From contig NZ_JAJTUT010000003.1 of assembly GCF_022399565.1 (NCBI RefSeq), positions 248,001-312,000 on the forward strand: a DNA stretch of 64,000 bases, given 5' to 3'. The notes beneath the pieces were generated by a model that searched no databases, was not told the origin of the DNA, and saw only the letters and a program-made list of their open reading frames with translations. Positions 19,779 to 29,033 of the stretch are shown in pieces (the stretch's first letter is position 1; the number at the start of each line of letters is the position of its first letter). The DNA is from Flavobacterium algicola (GTDB lineage Bacteria > Bacteroidota > Bacteroidia > Flavobacteriales > Flavobacteriaceae). Position numbers and translations under genes: made by a program.

Positions 19779-21413
19779 ATGAGATTAATAAAAAATATTG
19801 CTACCGTCTTTATGTTAAGTGGTTGCTTTGCGATGAATGCTCAAAATGCAATTAAAATCAACGCTACAGATAAAGGAGAAAAGTTTGATCATTACTGGAG
19901 TAAAATGGTAGGAGCAGGTAGAGCCAATGAAGGTTTAAGAGCAGGATGGCTAGAACAAATGCAGCAAGTACAAGAAAACTGCGGATTTGAATATGTTCGT
20001 TTTCATGGGCTTTTTCATGACGATATGTTTCCAGTTGTAGAAGAAAAAGGTAAAATGGTATACAATTGGCAGTATATAGATGATTTGTTTGATCGAATGC
20101 TGGATTTAAAAGTCAAACCATTTGTAGAGTTAGCTTTTTTGCCATCTAGTATGGCGGCCAAAGATTCCAGAACTGTGTTTTGGTGGAAAGCGAATATAAC
20201 ACCTGCAGAAGATTCTTTTGAAAAGTGGCACGATATGGTCAAGGCATTTACACAACATTGTGTAGATCGATATGGTAGAGAAGAAGTACTTTCATGGTAT
20301 TTTGAAGTTTGGAACGAACCTAACTTGTACAAATTATTTTGGGATGGTTCAAAATCACAATATTTTGAATTGTACAAACAGTCAGTAATGGCGGTTCGAT
20401 CTGTAGATAGCAGGTTTAAAGTAGGTGGACCTTCGACTAGTAATTTTGTTCCAGATGCTCGATTTGATGGTGAAGTTACAAATGACAAAGTATCTGAAGC
20501 AGTTTTTAACACAAAAAACATTAATGAGCTGCAATGGCGAGGGGTGTGGATAGAAGACTTTTTAAAATATTGTAAAAAGGAAAAACTACCTGTGGATTTT
20601 GTTAGCTGTCATCCTTATCCAACAGATTATGCTTTTAATCCAGATACTGGTAAAGGAAAAGGACTTACAAGGTTTGTTCAATCAACCAAATTAGATTTGG
20701 AGTGGCTTAATAAGGTAATAGCAAAAAGTGCTTTTCCTAAAGTCGAAATTCATTTAACCGAATGGAGTACTAGTCCGAGTAGTAGAGATGAAATGCACGA
20801 CCGTTTACCAGCTGCGGCTTACATTGTTAAATCTAATTTAGATTGTATTGGTTTGGCAAATTCCCTGTCATACTGGACATTCACCGATATTTTTGAGGAA
20901 AAAGGGGGCGCTTCAAGTATCTTTCATGGTGGATTCGGAATGATAAATTTTCAAGGTTTGGTTAAACCATCTTATCATGCATACAGAATGCTTAATCAAT
21001 TGGGTGATGAGAAATTATACAAAGATGATTATCTTTTTGTTAGTAAAAAATCAAGCAATGGTGCTGTAGTAGCATTAGCATATAACTATCCAGAGGAGTA
21101 CAATGATGCTGTGCCATCAGGAACGAATAAACGTGAAAGTGGGACGGAAAAAAAATTAGATTTCACACTATCTGGTTTAAAATCGGGTGCTTCGTTTAAA
21201 ATTGAAATTTTAGACAAAGACCATGGTAACATTCATAATTTTTGGGAAGCAATGGGCAAGCCAGAACCACCAACCAGAGAAGAAATCAAGGTGATGAAAA
21301 AATATGCAAATACGATGAAAGTCGAATATGTAAATGCGGATGAAAACGGAAAGTTAACCATAAACCGCTCCATAACGCCATGGAGTCTGGTATTAATCAA
21401 TCAAATTAACTAA
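19779..21413 (+). CDS. GH39 family beta-xylosidase-like hydrolase, secreted
   Basis: Family 39 retaining glycosidase; most bacterial members are beta-xylosidases. The acid/base Glu180 lies in WYFEVWNEPN and the nucleophile Glu328 in IHLTEWSTSPS. Further blocks are YVRFHGLFHDD, WQYIDDLFDRML and DFVSCHPYPTD. The frame stays open upstream to 19686, but that would overlap the previous gene. The ATG at 19779 gives an export signal directly (MRLIKNIATVFMLSGCFAM). LSGC fits a lipobox, so it may be a lipoprotein, although the hydrophobic core is short. It is nine bases before the DUF6250 gene. With GH115 it supports a xylose-containing substrate. Confidence 0.88.
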   Translation: MRLIKNIATVFMLSGCFAMNAQNAIKINATDKGEKFDHYWSKMVGAGRANEGLRAGWLEQMQQVQENCGFEYVRFHGLFHDDMFPVVEEKGKMVYNWQYIDDLFDRMLDLKVKPFVELAFLPSSMAAKDSRTVFWWKANITPAEDSFEKWHDMVKAFTQHCVDRYGREEVLSWYFEVWNEPNLYKLFWDGSKSQYFELYKQSVMAVRSVDSRFKVGGPSTSNFVPDARFDGEVTNDKVSEAVFNTKNINELQWRGVWIEDFLKYCKKEKLPVDFVSCHPYPTDYAFNPDTGKGKGLTRFVQSTKLDLEWLNKVIAKSAFPKVEIHLTEWSTSPSSRDEMHDRLPAAAYIVKSNLDCIGLANSLSYWTFTDIFEEKGGASSIFHGGFGMINFQGLVKPSYHAYRMLNQLGDEKLYKDDYLFVSKKSSNGAVVALAYNYPEEYNDAVPSGTNKRESGTEKKLDFTLSGLKSGASFKIEILDKDHGNIHNFWEAMGKPEPPTREEIKVMKKYANTMKVEYVNADENGKLTINRSITPWSLVLINQIN

Positions 21414-21421
21414 AAGGTAGA

Positions 21422-22165
21422 ATGAAGAAATATAGTAAAACTATCGGCGCCATAGCAACTCTATTACTGCTTAGTTGTATGACTACTTCTTGTGGTAATA
21501 AAATGAAGACTATTAGTATTAAAGGGGGAGATGTGAAGACCAAAATTGTCTATACTGATGACTTTAGTAACGGAATGGACAATTGGCTTGTAGAGCAAAT
21601 GCCCCAAGGTAAAGTCTTTGTAAAGAATGACAAATTAGAAGTAGATGATGTTTCGGGTTGCACCATTTGGTTTAAAGAAAAACTGACTGGTTCTATTGTG
21701 ATTGAGTATGATGTATTTATTATTCAAAATGGAGGAAGCAACGACAGAGTTTCAGATTTAAATTGCTTCTGGATGGCTACCGACCCACGCAACCCGACAG
21801 ATTTATTTGCAGATGCAAATCTTAGAGGTGGTAAATTTTCAAACTACGATTCGCTTCAGTTGTATTATATAGGAGTGGGAGGGAATGATAATAAAACAAC
21901 TCGTTTTCGACGTTATGTTGGTAATGGTGAACGACCGTTACTGCCCGAGCACGATTTAAAAGAAGCTAAATTTATGTTGGAGCCAAATAAGAAGTACCAT
22001 ATAAAAATTGTAGCGCATGATGGTATCATTCAGTATTATAGAGACAATGAAATGTTGGTCGATTTTGAAGATTCAAACCCTTATACTTCAGGTTATTTCG
22101 GACTAAGAACAGTAAAAAATCACATGACATTCGATAATTTTAAAGTTTATCAAATACAAAAATAA
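21422..22165 (+). CDS. DUF6250 family lipoprotein, probable glycan-binding or lyase-like beta-sandwich
   Basis: 247-aa lipoprotein with two possible lipobox cysteines (Cys19 in LLLSC, Cys24 in MTTSC). The mature part reads as a concanavalin-like beta-sandwich of the DUF6250 type: DDFSNGMDNWLVEQMPQGKV, IVIEYDVFI, DLNCFWMATDP, YHIKIVAHDGIIQYYRDNE and GYFGLRTVKNHMTFDNFKVY. The closing block resembles LamG/GH16-like folds. No catalytic residues are known to me for this family, so binding or hydrolysis of the same glycan is only an inference from the operon position between GH39 and GH3. Confidence 0.75.
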   Translation: MKKYSKTIGAIATLLLLSCMTTSCGNKMKTISIKGGDVKTKIVYTDDFSNGMDNWLVEQMPQGKVFVKNDKLEVDDVSGCTIWFKEKLTGSIVIEYDVFIIQNGGSNDRVSDLNCFWMATDPRNPTDLFADANLRGGKFSNYDSLQLYYIGVGGNDNKTTRFRRYVGNGERPLLPEHDLKEAKFMLEPNKKYHIKIVAHDGIIQYYRDNEMLVDFEDSNPYTSGYFGLRTVKNHMTFDNFKVYQIQK

Positions 22166-22196
22166 AGACAGTGCATAAATCAAAATAATTGAAACG

Positions 22197-24608
22197 ATGA
22201 AATCCAGTACCTTAAAATTAGTTCCATTGATAGCTGTAGCTTTTTTATTTACGGGTATGAAAAGTGATAAAAATCCAATTTATCATCGAGATTGGATTGA
22301 TTTTAATAAAAATGGTGTTAAAGATGTTTTTGAAGACTCCAAGGCACCGATAGAGCAGAGGGTACAAAACTTAATTTCATTGATGAATGTTAATGAGAAA
22401 ACATGTCAACTAGTTACCTTGTATGGCTATGCTCGTGTATTGGAAGACGAATTGCCAAATGAAAAATGGAAATCTAGAGTTTGGAAAGATGGGATTGCCA
22501 ATATCGATGAACATTTGAATACGATTTGGAACCAAGAGAAAACACATTCCAAATATGCCTTTCCCTATAGTACGCATGCCGAAGCCATCAATACTGTTCA
22601 AAAATGGTTTGTAGAAGAAACCCGTATGGGAATTCCTGTAGATTTTACAAATGAAGGTGTACATGGTCTGTGCCATGAAAAAGCAACACCGCTACCTGCG
22701 CCCATAGGTATTGGGAGTACATGGAATAAAGATTTGGTTTATAAAGCTGGTAAAATGGTTGGTCGCGAGGCAAAAGCATTAGGTTATACCAATGTCTATG
22801 CTCCTATTCTAGATGTAGCGCGTGATCAACGATGGGGCAGGGTATTAGAATGCTATGGTGAAGAACCTTTTCACATAGCAGAGATGGGGAAACAAATGGT
22901 GCTAGGTATTCAATCACAAGGAGTAGCTTCTACGGTAAAACATTTTGCTGTATATAGTATTCCAAAAGGAGCTAGAGATGGTGATGCTAGAACAGATCCA
23001 CACGTAGCGCCGCGTGAAATGTTTCAGTTGCATTTATATCCTTTTGAGCGAGTGATAAAAGAGGCTGCACCTATGGGTATTATGAGTAGTTATAACGATT
23101 ATGACGGTGTTCCTATAACGGCAAGTCCTTATTTTTTAACAGAACTACTTCGCGAAAAATTTGGCTTTAATGGTTATGTGGTATCAGATAGTGAAGCAGT
23201 AGAATATGTTTCAGAAAAGCACCATGTGGCCGAGGACTACAAGGAAGCCGTTAGACAAGTTATAGAAGCCGGTCTAAATGTTCGCACAACTTTTAGAACT
23301 CCAGAATCATTTGTAGAACCACTGCGAGAATTAATTCAAGAAGGCAAGATTTCGATGAAAACAATTGATTCTAGAGTTGCTGATGTTTTGCGCGTAAAAT
23401 TCAGATTGGGATTATTTGACAATCCTTATGTTAAAAATCCAAAAGAAGCTGATAAATTAGTTCATACTCTGGCAGATGAAGCTTTTTCCAAACAAATTAA
23501 CCGTGAATCTCTGGTATTATTAAAAAACGAAAATAACTTGTTACCGTTGGATATCAGTAATTTAAAAAATATTTTAGTTACAGGACCTTTAGCCACAGAA
23601 CTTAATTTTACCTTCAGTAGGTATGGTCCTGCTTTTAACCCTTCTGTATCGGTATATGAGGGAATAAAAAATTACGCGCAGGGAAAAGTCAATGTTGATT
23701 ATGTCAAAGGCTGCGATGTTGTTGATCCTGATTGGCCTGGAAGCGAAATTATTCCAACTGAACTTTCAATTACAGAACAAGCAGAAATAAATGCCGCTGT
23801 AGAAAAAGCGAAAAAATCTGATATTATTATTGCTGTAGTTGGCGAAGATGAAAAGCGGGTTGGAGAAACAAAATCAAGAACAAGCCTCGGTTTGCCAGGA
23901 CGTCAATTTCAACTTGTTCAAGCACTTTATGCAACAGGAAAACCGGTTGTTTTGGTTTTAATAAACGGGCAACCGTTGACAATTAATTGGGAAAATAAAT
24001 TTTTACCTGCAATACTAGAAGCTTGGTTTCCTAGCACTGCAGCTGGAGAAGTAATTGCCGAAACCTTATTTGGGGATTACAATCCGGGCGGAAAATTATC
24101 CGTTACTTTTCCGAAATCTGTTGGTCAAATTCCGTTGAATTTTCCTTTCAAACCAGGCTCTCAAGCAGGACAACCAGGAGAAGGACCAAACGGCTACGGG
24201 AATACTCGAGTGCTTGGATCGCTATATCCTTTTGGATATGGACTGAGTTATACAACATTCGAATACAGTAATTTGTCTTTGTCAGCAAAAACTATTAATT
24301 CACAAGCCGATATAGAGCTGACATTCGATATAAAAAATACAGGTAAACGCACTGGAGATGAAGTAGTCCAATTATATATTAAGGATAAAGTGAGTAGTGT
24401 CACAACTTATGAATCGGTACTCCGCGGATTTGATCGTGTTCGATTAAAACCCAATGAAACCAAAACGGTTCATTTTACTTTGCATCCTGATGATTTAAAG
24501 TTATTGGATAAAAATATGGTGCGCCTTGTCGAACCTGGAGAATTTGAAGTCTTGATTGGTAGCTCGTCTGAAGATATAAAACTTCGAGACAAGTTTTGGG
24601 TCAAGTAA
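22197..24608 (+). CDS. GH3 family beta-glycosidase (beta-glucosidase/xylosidase type)
   Basis: Complete 803-aa family 3 hydrolase with a weak signal peptide (LVPLIAVAFLFTGM). The barrel carries NVYAPILDVARDQRWGR, a KHF block and the nucleophile Asp331 in GYVVSDSEAVEYV. The sandwich domain begins with VLLKNENNLLPL and contains GDYNPGGKLSVTFPKS. The fibronectin-like end follows YPFGYGLSYTTFEY. There is no PA14 insert, in contrast with the GH3 at the left edge. It is the last hydrolase of the operon. A 226-base gap with its own regulatory-looking sequence separates it from the fucose genes. Confidence 0.92.
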   Translation: MKSSTLKLVPLIAVAFLFTGMKSDKNPIYHRDWIDFNKNGVKDVFEDSKAPIEQRVQNLISLMNVNEKTCQLVTLYGYARVLEDELPNEKWKSRVWKDGIANIDEHLNTIWNQEKTHSKYAFPYSTHAEAINTVQKWFVEETRMGIPVDFTNEGVHGLCHEKATPLPAPIGIGSTWNKDLVYKAGKMVGREAKALGYTNVYAPILDVARDQRWGRVLECYGEEPFHIAEMGKQMVLGIQSQGVASTVKHFAVYSIPKGARDGDARTDPHVAPREMFQLHLYPFERVIKEAAPMGIMSSYNDYDGVPITASPYFLTELLREKFGFNGYVVSDSEAVEYVSEKHHVAEDYKEAVRQVIEAGLNVRTTFRTPESFVEPLRELIQEGKISMKTIDSRVADVLRVKFRLGLFDNPYVKNPKEADKLVHTLADEAFSKQINRESLVLLKNENNLLPLDISNLKNILVTGPLATELNFTFSRYGPAFNPSVSVYEGIKNYAQGKVNVDYVKGCDVVDPDWPGSEIIPTELSITEQAEINAAVEKAKKSDIIIAVVGEDEKRVGETKSRTSLGLPGRQFQLVQALYATGKPVVLVLINGQPLTINWENKFLPAILEAWFPSTAAGEVIAETLFGDYNPGGKLSVTFPKSVGQIPLNFPFKPGSQAGQPGEGPNGYGNTRVLGSLYPFGYGLSYTTFEYSNLSLSAKTINSQADIELTFDIKNTGKRTGDEVVQLYIKDKVSSVTTYESVLRGFDRVRLKPNETKTVHFTLHPDDLKLLDKNMVRLVEPGEFEVLIGSSSEDIKLRDKFWVK

Positions 24609-24736
24609 TGTATTATTAATGTAGTATATTTCAATTATTTACCTATAATTTATTCGAAAATAATAGAGGTAAAATGATTAAAATTTACGCTTTCAACTAT
24701 ACAAAATGATAGTGTAAAGACTTTTTATTTAAAAAT

Positions 24737-24807
24737 TAAGCAATAATAGTATTACTATTGGTCAAATTTTAAGAAGTGTTAACTATTAGTTTTTAGTATT
24801 ATTGCTT
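24737..24807 (+). promoter_or_regulatory. Inverted repeats in the leader of the fucose operon
   Basis: AAGCAATAATA at 24738-24748 is matched by its exact reverse complement TATTATTGCTT at 24797-24807, 48 bases apart. Between them AATAGT-ATT-ACTATT at 24745-24759 is a smaller palindrome. No U-tract follows the right arm, so it is not a simple terminator. It could be a two-site operator or a leader hairpin for the operon starting at 24835. Confidence 0.45.
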
Positions 24808-24834
24808 ATTACAATTTTATCATATTCAGTATTT

Positions 24835-26496
24835 ATGGAAACAAAACAAAATGTGCTTAGAATACACGAGAAAGACAACGTTCTTGTTGCGCTCACCGAT
24901 TTAGAGAAAGGAACAGAAGTTGTTTTTGATGCACAGCATTATACAATGCAAGATACCATTCCGGCAAAACACAAATTTGTAACTCAATCACTTGCAGAAG
25001 GTGATTTGGTTTATATGTATGGTGTATTGGTAGGAAAAGCAAAAGTGGCTATCGCAAAGGGTGGTATTGTGAACACCTCTAATTTGGAACATGAAACTGA
25101 AGCATATGGAGTTAATGATTCAAAAGAAAGAGAAGCTTGGCAAGCACCGGATGTTTCTATGTTTGCAAATAAAACATTCAATGGATACCATAGAAAAGAT
25201 GGTAAGGTAGGAACAGAAAATAATTGGATAATTATTCCACTAGTTTTTTGTCAAAATCGAAATGTTGAGGTTTTAAAGCAGGCAATAGTTGATAAATTAG
25301 GATATGGTAAGCAGCAACATCTTGGTTTTGATGTTGATGCATTAATCAACGATTACAAAGCAGGTGCATCAATTGATGCAATTTTGTCAAAAGATATTAT
25401 AAAAGATGGTGAGGGTATTTCTAAAAATCCTCTGTTCCCAAATGTTGACGGAATAAAATTTTTAACTCATGATGGAGGTTGCGGTGGTGCGACTTCTGAC
25501 GCGGTCACTTTATGTAACTTGCTTGCGGGATATATAAACAATCCTAATGTTGCAGGTGCAACAGTTTTGAGTTTGGGTTGTCAACATGCACAGGCAAGTA
25601 TTTTGCAAGAAGCGCTGTCAAAAATGGCGTCAGCAAATACAAAACCTGTTTATGTTTTAGAGCAGCAACAAAGTACCTCAGAAAAAGAGCTTATGGCAGA
25701 GGCTGTAAAGAAAACTTTTGTTGGTTTAATTGAAGCAAATAAAACTGAAAGAAAGCCAGCAAGCCTCTCAAAGCTTGTAATTGGTCTAGAATGCGGTGGT
25801 TCTGATGGATTTTCTGGTATTTCTGCAAATCCAACTTTAGGATATGTTTCGGATTTAATTGTAGGTCTAAAAGGAGCTACAGTTCTTTCAGAATTCCCAG
25901 AACTTAATGGTGTTGAGCAAGAATTAATTAATAGATGTACAGATGCTGAAAAAGCTAAGAAGTTTTCGCATATCATGTCTACCTATAATGCAAAAGCAGA
26001 AGCTTTGGGTGCAGCCTTTTCTATGAATCCATCTCCTGGTAACATAAAGGATGGTTTGATAACTGATGCTATAAAATCTGCTGGAGCAGCCAAAAAAGGA
26101 GGGACATCACCAGTAGAAGATGTTCTAGATTACACAGAACAAGTAGTTACATCGGGTTTAAACCTATTGTGCACGCCAGGTAATGATGTAGAATCGACAA
26201 CTGGTCTAGCTGGTTCTGGATGTAATATTATATTATTTACTACGGGTCTAGGAACACCAACGGGTAATCCTATTACGCCGGTGATAAAAGTATCATCAAA
26301 CACAAAATTGTTTGATAAAATGAATGATATTATTGATTTCAATACCGGATCAATTATCGAAGGTACAAAGACGATTGAACAAGCAGGAATAGAACTTCTG
26401 GATTTTGTTATCGAAGTAGCTAGTGGTCGACCAACGAAAGCAACACTACTAAGACAAGACGATTTTATTCCATGGAAAAGAGGAATGTCTTTGTAA
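24835..26496 (+). CDS. uxaA: UxaA-family sugar-acid dehydratase, probable L-fuconate dehydratase
   Basis: Altronate/galactarate dehydratase family protein: an N-terminal SAF domain (about 1-90, DNVLVALTDLEKGTEV) and the C-terminal GD_AH catalytic domain with cysteine-rich blocks (THDGGCGGATSD, LSLGCQHAQ, GLECGGSDGFSG). An upstream TTG in frame at 24802 is less likely than this ATG, which gives the usual UxaA N-terminus. In hexuronate pathways UxaA makes 2-keto-3-deoxygluconate. Here it is first in an operon with fucose-pathway genes, and in Campylobacter jejuni UxaA-type proteins are part of the L-fucose locus. I therefore infer dehydration of L-fuconate to 2-keto-3-deoxy-L-fuconate. The enzyme family is sure, the substrate is inferred. 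Confidence 0.82.
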   Translation: METKQNVLRIHEKDNVLVALTDLEKGTEVVFDAQHYTMQDTIPAKHKFVTQSLAEGDLVYMYGVLVGKAKVAIAKGGIVNTSNLEHETEAYGVNDSKEREAWQAPDVSMFANKTFNGYHRKDGKVGTENNWIIIPLVFCQNRNVEVLKQAIVDKLGYGKQQHLGFDVDALINDYKAGASIDAILSKDIIKDGEGISKNPLFPNVDGIKFLTHDGGCGGATSDAVTLCNLLAGYINNPNVAGATVLSLGCQHAQASILQEALSKMASANTKPVYVLEQQQSTSEKELMAEAVKKTFVGLIEANKTERKPASLSKLVIGLECGGSDGFSGISANPTLGYVSDLIVGLKGATVLSEFPELNGVEQELINRCTDAEKAKKFSHIMSTYNAKAEALGAAFSMNPSPGNIKDGLITDAIKSAGAAKKGGTSPVEDVLDYTEQVVTSGLNLLCTPGNDVESTTGLAGSGCNIILFTTGLGTPTGNPITPVIKVSSNTKLFDKMNDIIDFNTGSIIEGTKTIEQAGIELLDFVIEVASGRPTKATLLRQDDFIPWKRGMSL

Positions 26497-26524
26497 ATAA
26501 TAAACAAAACAATAAATTAGAAGA

Positions 26525-27304
26525 ATGAAATTTAGTTTAAAAAATAAAGTAGCCGTAGTCACTGGTGGAGGAAGCGGAATAGGTAAAGCAATCTCACTAA
26601 CTTTTGCAAAGCAAGGGGCAGAGGTGCACATATTAGATTTTAATCTTGAAGGTGCAGAAGAAACTGTAAAAGAAATTGAAGCACTTGGCGAAAAAGCAAA
26701 AGCACACAAATGCGATGTTTCCAATCAAGTAAATGTGGAGAGTATCATTCATTCAATTACAGAGAATGGTAAAATCGATATTTTGATTAATAATGCAGGT
26801 ATAGCACATGTTGGAAATATAGAGGCTGTCGAAGAAGATGATTTAGACAGATTGTATAACGTTAATGTAAAAGGCGTGTACAACAGTATAAAAGCTTGTA
26901 TACCAAGTATGAAAAAAAACGGAAGTGGTGTTATTTTAAACTTAGCATCAATTGCTTCTTCTGTAGGTATAAACAACCGTTTTGCTTATTCTATGAGCAA
27001 GGGAGCAGTACTCACAATGACATATTCAATTGCAAAGGATTACGTTGCAGATGGAATCCGTTGCAATTGCATCTCACCCGGGCGCGTACACACCCCATTT
27101 GTTGATGGATTCATCAATAAAAATTATCCTGGTAAAGAAGCAGAGATGTTTGAGAAATTATCAAAAACGCAACCTATCGGGCGTATGGGACAACCTCAGG
27201 AAATGGCAGATTTAGCCCTATATTTATGTTCAGATGAAGCTGGATTTATTACTGGGTCGAATTACGCAATCGACGGCGGATTCATTACATTAAACGGAAA
27301 TTAA
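26525..27304 (+). CDS. SDR oxidoreductase, probable 2-keto-3-deoxy-L-fuconate dehydrogenase
   Basis: Classical short-chain dehydrogenase of 259 aa: cofactor motif TGGGSGIGKA near the N-terminus, acidic LDF after strand 2 (suggesting NAD), NNAG, a catalytic Ser in LASIASS, and YSMSKGA as YxxxK. The C-terminus GSNYAIDGGFITLNGN is typical. It lies 28 bases after the dehydratase and 30 before the FAH-family hydrolase. That position fits the NAD-dependent oxidation of 2-keto-3-deoxy-L-fuconate to the 2,4-diketo compound, the step described in the Xanthomonas fucose pathway. Of the two SDRs in this operon, which one takes which step is inferred from order and similarity, not proven. Confidence 0.75.
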   Translation: MKFSLKNKVAVVTGGGSGIGKAISLTFAKQGAEVHILDFNLEGAEETVKEIEALGEKAKAHKCDVSNQVNVESIIHSITENGKIDILINNAGIAHVGNIEAVEEDDLDRLYNVNVKGVYNSIKACIPSMKKNGSGVILNLASIASSVGINNRFAYSMSKGAVLTMTYSIAKDYVADGIRCNCISPGRVHTPFVDGFINKNYPGKEAEMFEKLSKTQPIGRMGQPQEMADLALYLCSDEAGFITGSNYAIDGGFITLNGN

Positions 27305-27334
27305 AAGAAAGTAAATTTTAAATAATCATAACAG

Positions 27335-28189
27335 ATGAAATTAATAAGATTTGGAACTGAAGGAAAAGAAAAACCAGGAGTACAATTAGAAAACGGAAAA
27401 AAAATTGATGTTTCTGCTTTTGGAATGGATTATAACGAAGAATTTTTTGGTAATGAAGGTATCGAAAAATTAAGCAGTTGGTTAAGTAAAAACGAATCTT
27501 CTTGCCCTGAAATTGGAGATGATGTTCGTTTGGGAGTTCCATTGACTAGACCTTCAAAATTAGTATGTGTTGGTCTTAACTACGCACAACATGCTGCAGA
27601 AGCGGGAATGGAAATTCCAAAAGAACCTGTATTGTTTTTCAAATCAACTACCGCAATTACAGGACCATTTGATGATGTTATTATCCCAAAGGGAAGTACA
27701 AAAACAGACTGGGAAGTAGAACTGGCAATAGTAATTGGTAAAAAGGCATCTTATGTTGAAGAGGCAGATGCATTTGATCACATAGCGGGTTACATCTTAC
27801 ATAATGATGTGAGCGAGCGTGCTTTTCAAATTGAGCGTTCAGGTCAATGGTGTAAAGGTAAAGGTTGCGACACATTTGCACCTCTAGGGCCCTTTATTGC
27901 TACAAAAGACGAAATCAAAGATCCAAACAATTTGAACCTTTGGTTAAAATTAAACGGAAAAATGATGCAAAATAGTTCTACTTCTGACTTTATATTTAAT
28001 GTTCAAAAAGTAGTAAGCCATATCAGTCAATTTATGACTCTTTTGCCTGGTGATGTTATTTCTACAGGAACACCATTTGGTGTTGGACTAGGTTTAACAC
28101 CTCCTTTGTATTTAAAAGCAGGTGACGTAATGGAATTAGGTATTGATGGTTTAGGTATTTCTAAACAAACAGTAATTGATTACAAATAA
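27335..28189 (+). CDS. Fumarylacetoacetate hydrolase family protein, probable 2,4-diketo-3-deoxy-L-fuconate hydrolase
   Basis: 284-aa member of the FAH family of metal-dependent C-C hydrolases. The core reads VCVGLNYAQHAAE, PVLFFKSTTAITGPFDDV, WEVELAIVIG, GYILHNDVSERAFQ, KGCDTFAPLGPFI and MTLLPGDVISTGTPFGVG, including the metal-binding acids (E in WEVELA and D in NDVSE). In the non-phosphorylating fucose route a member of this family splits 2,4-diketo-3-deoxy-L-fuconate into pyruvate and L-lactate. Its presence, and the absence of an aldolase and a lactaldehyde dehydrogenase, favour this branch over the aldolase branch. Its last base is shared with the start codon of the next gene (TAATG). 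Confidence 0.82.
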   Translation: MKLIRFGTEGKEKPGVQLENGKKIDVSAFGMDYNEEFFGNEGIEKLSSWLSKNESSCPEIGDDVRLGVPLTRPSKLVCVGLNYAQHAAEAGMEIPKEPVLFFKSTTAITGPFDDVIIPKGSTKTDWEVELAIVIGKKASYVEEADAFDHIAGYILHNDVSERAFQIERSGQWCKGKGCDTFAPLGPFIATKDEIKDPNNLNLWLKLNGKMMQNSSTSDFIFNVQKVVSHISQFMTLLPGDVISTGTPFGVGLGLTPPLYLKAGDVMELGIDGLGISKQTVIDYK

Positions 28190-29013
28190 TGAGAATCGAT
28201 TCTCATCAGCATTTTTGGAACTTCAATCCAGTTAGAGATAGCTGGATTGATGATTCTATGACAGTAATAAAAAGAGATTTTCTTCCGCAGGATTTGCAAC
28301 CTATTTTAGAAGCAAATAAAATAGAGGGATGCATTGCTGTGCAAGCAGATCAGTCAGAAGAAGAAACTACTTTTTTATTACAACTTGCCAACGATAATAG
28401 TTTTATTAAGGGTGTTGTTGGCTGGGTTGATTTACGAGCCAGTGATGTAGAAGACCGTCTTGGTTTTTTTTCGAAAAATAATCTATTTAAAGGTGTCCGT
28501 CACATTGTACAAGCAGAGTCGGAAGATTTTTTATTGAGAAAAGATTTTCGAAATGGTATCAGTAAATTAGAACAATTCGGACTGGTTTACGACCTATTAA
28601 TTTATCCCAACCAATTAAAAAATGCAATCAAGTTGGTACAAGAATTTCACAACCAACAGTTTGTTATAAATCATATTGCGAAACCCAAGATAGATGGTGA
28701 TTTTGATTCGGAATGGGAGAAGCAAATTCGAATACTGGCAACTTGTAAAAATGTGAATTGCAAAGTATCAGGTTTGGTAACAGAAACAGCTGACTTGAAA
28801 TGGAATGAAGCGATATTTACTCCCTATCTCGATGTTGTTGTAGATGCATTTGGTATTGACCGACTCTTGTTTGGTTCAGATTGGCCAGTGTGTTTACTAG
28901 CAGGAGAATACCGAGAAGTGCTGCAAATTATCGAAAATTATTTTGCTGAATATTCAAAAGAGGATAAAGAGAAAATTATGGGTCAAAATGCAATTAGAAT
29001 ATATAAGCTATAA
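28189..29013 (+). CDS. Amidohydrolase-family lactonase, probable L-fucono-1,5-lactonase
   Basis: 274-aa amidohydrolase-superfamily protein of the small lactonase type. It opens with the metal-binding DSHQHFW motif, followed by VGWVDLRA, GVRHIVQ, VINHIAKPKID, KVSGLVTE and LLFGSDWPVC, the conserved final Asp block. Members of this group hydrolyse L-fuconolactone and L-rhamnonolactone to the acids, and homologues sit in fucose loci such as that of Campylobacter jejuni. The start codon overlaps the FAH stop by one base, so the two should be translationally coupled. L-rhamnonolactone as substrate is the main alternative. The rest of the operon favours fucose. Confidence 0.82.
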   Translation: MRIDSHQHFWNFNPVRDSWIDDSMTVIKRDFLPQDLQPILEANKIEGCIAVQADQSEEETTFLLQLANDNSFIKGVVGWVDLRASDVEDRLGFFSKNNLFKGVRHIVQAESEDFLLRKDFRNGISKLEQFGLVYDLLIYPNQLKNAIKLVQEFHNQQFVINHIAKPKIDGDFDSEWEKQIRILATCKNVNCKVSGLVTETADLKWNEAIFTPYLDVVVDAFGIDRLLFGSDWPVCLLAGEYREVLQIIENYFAEYSKEDKEKIMGQNAIRIYKL

Positions 29014-29033
29014 ATAAATTAATACTATAAATA

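Noticed and set aside
24835-26496. Altronate dehydratase of a hexuronate pathway
   Set aside because: No uxaB, uxaC, kdgK or kdgA genes are near, and the neighbours are all fucose-pathway types.
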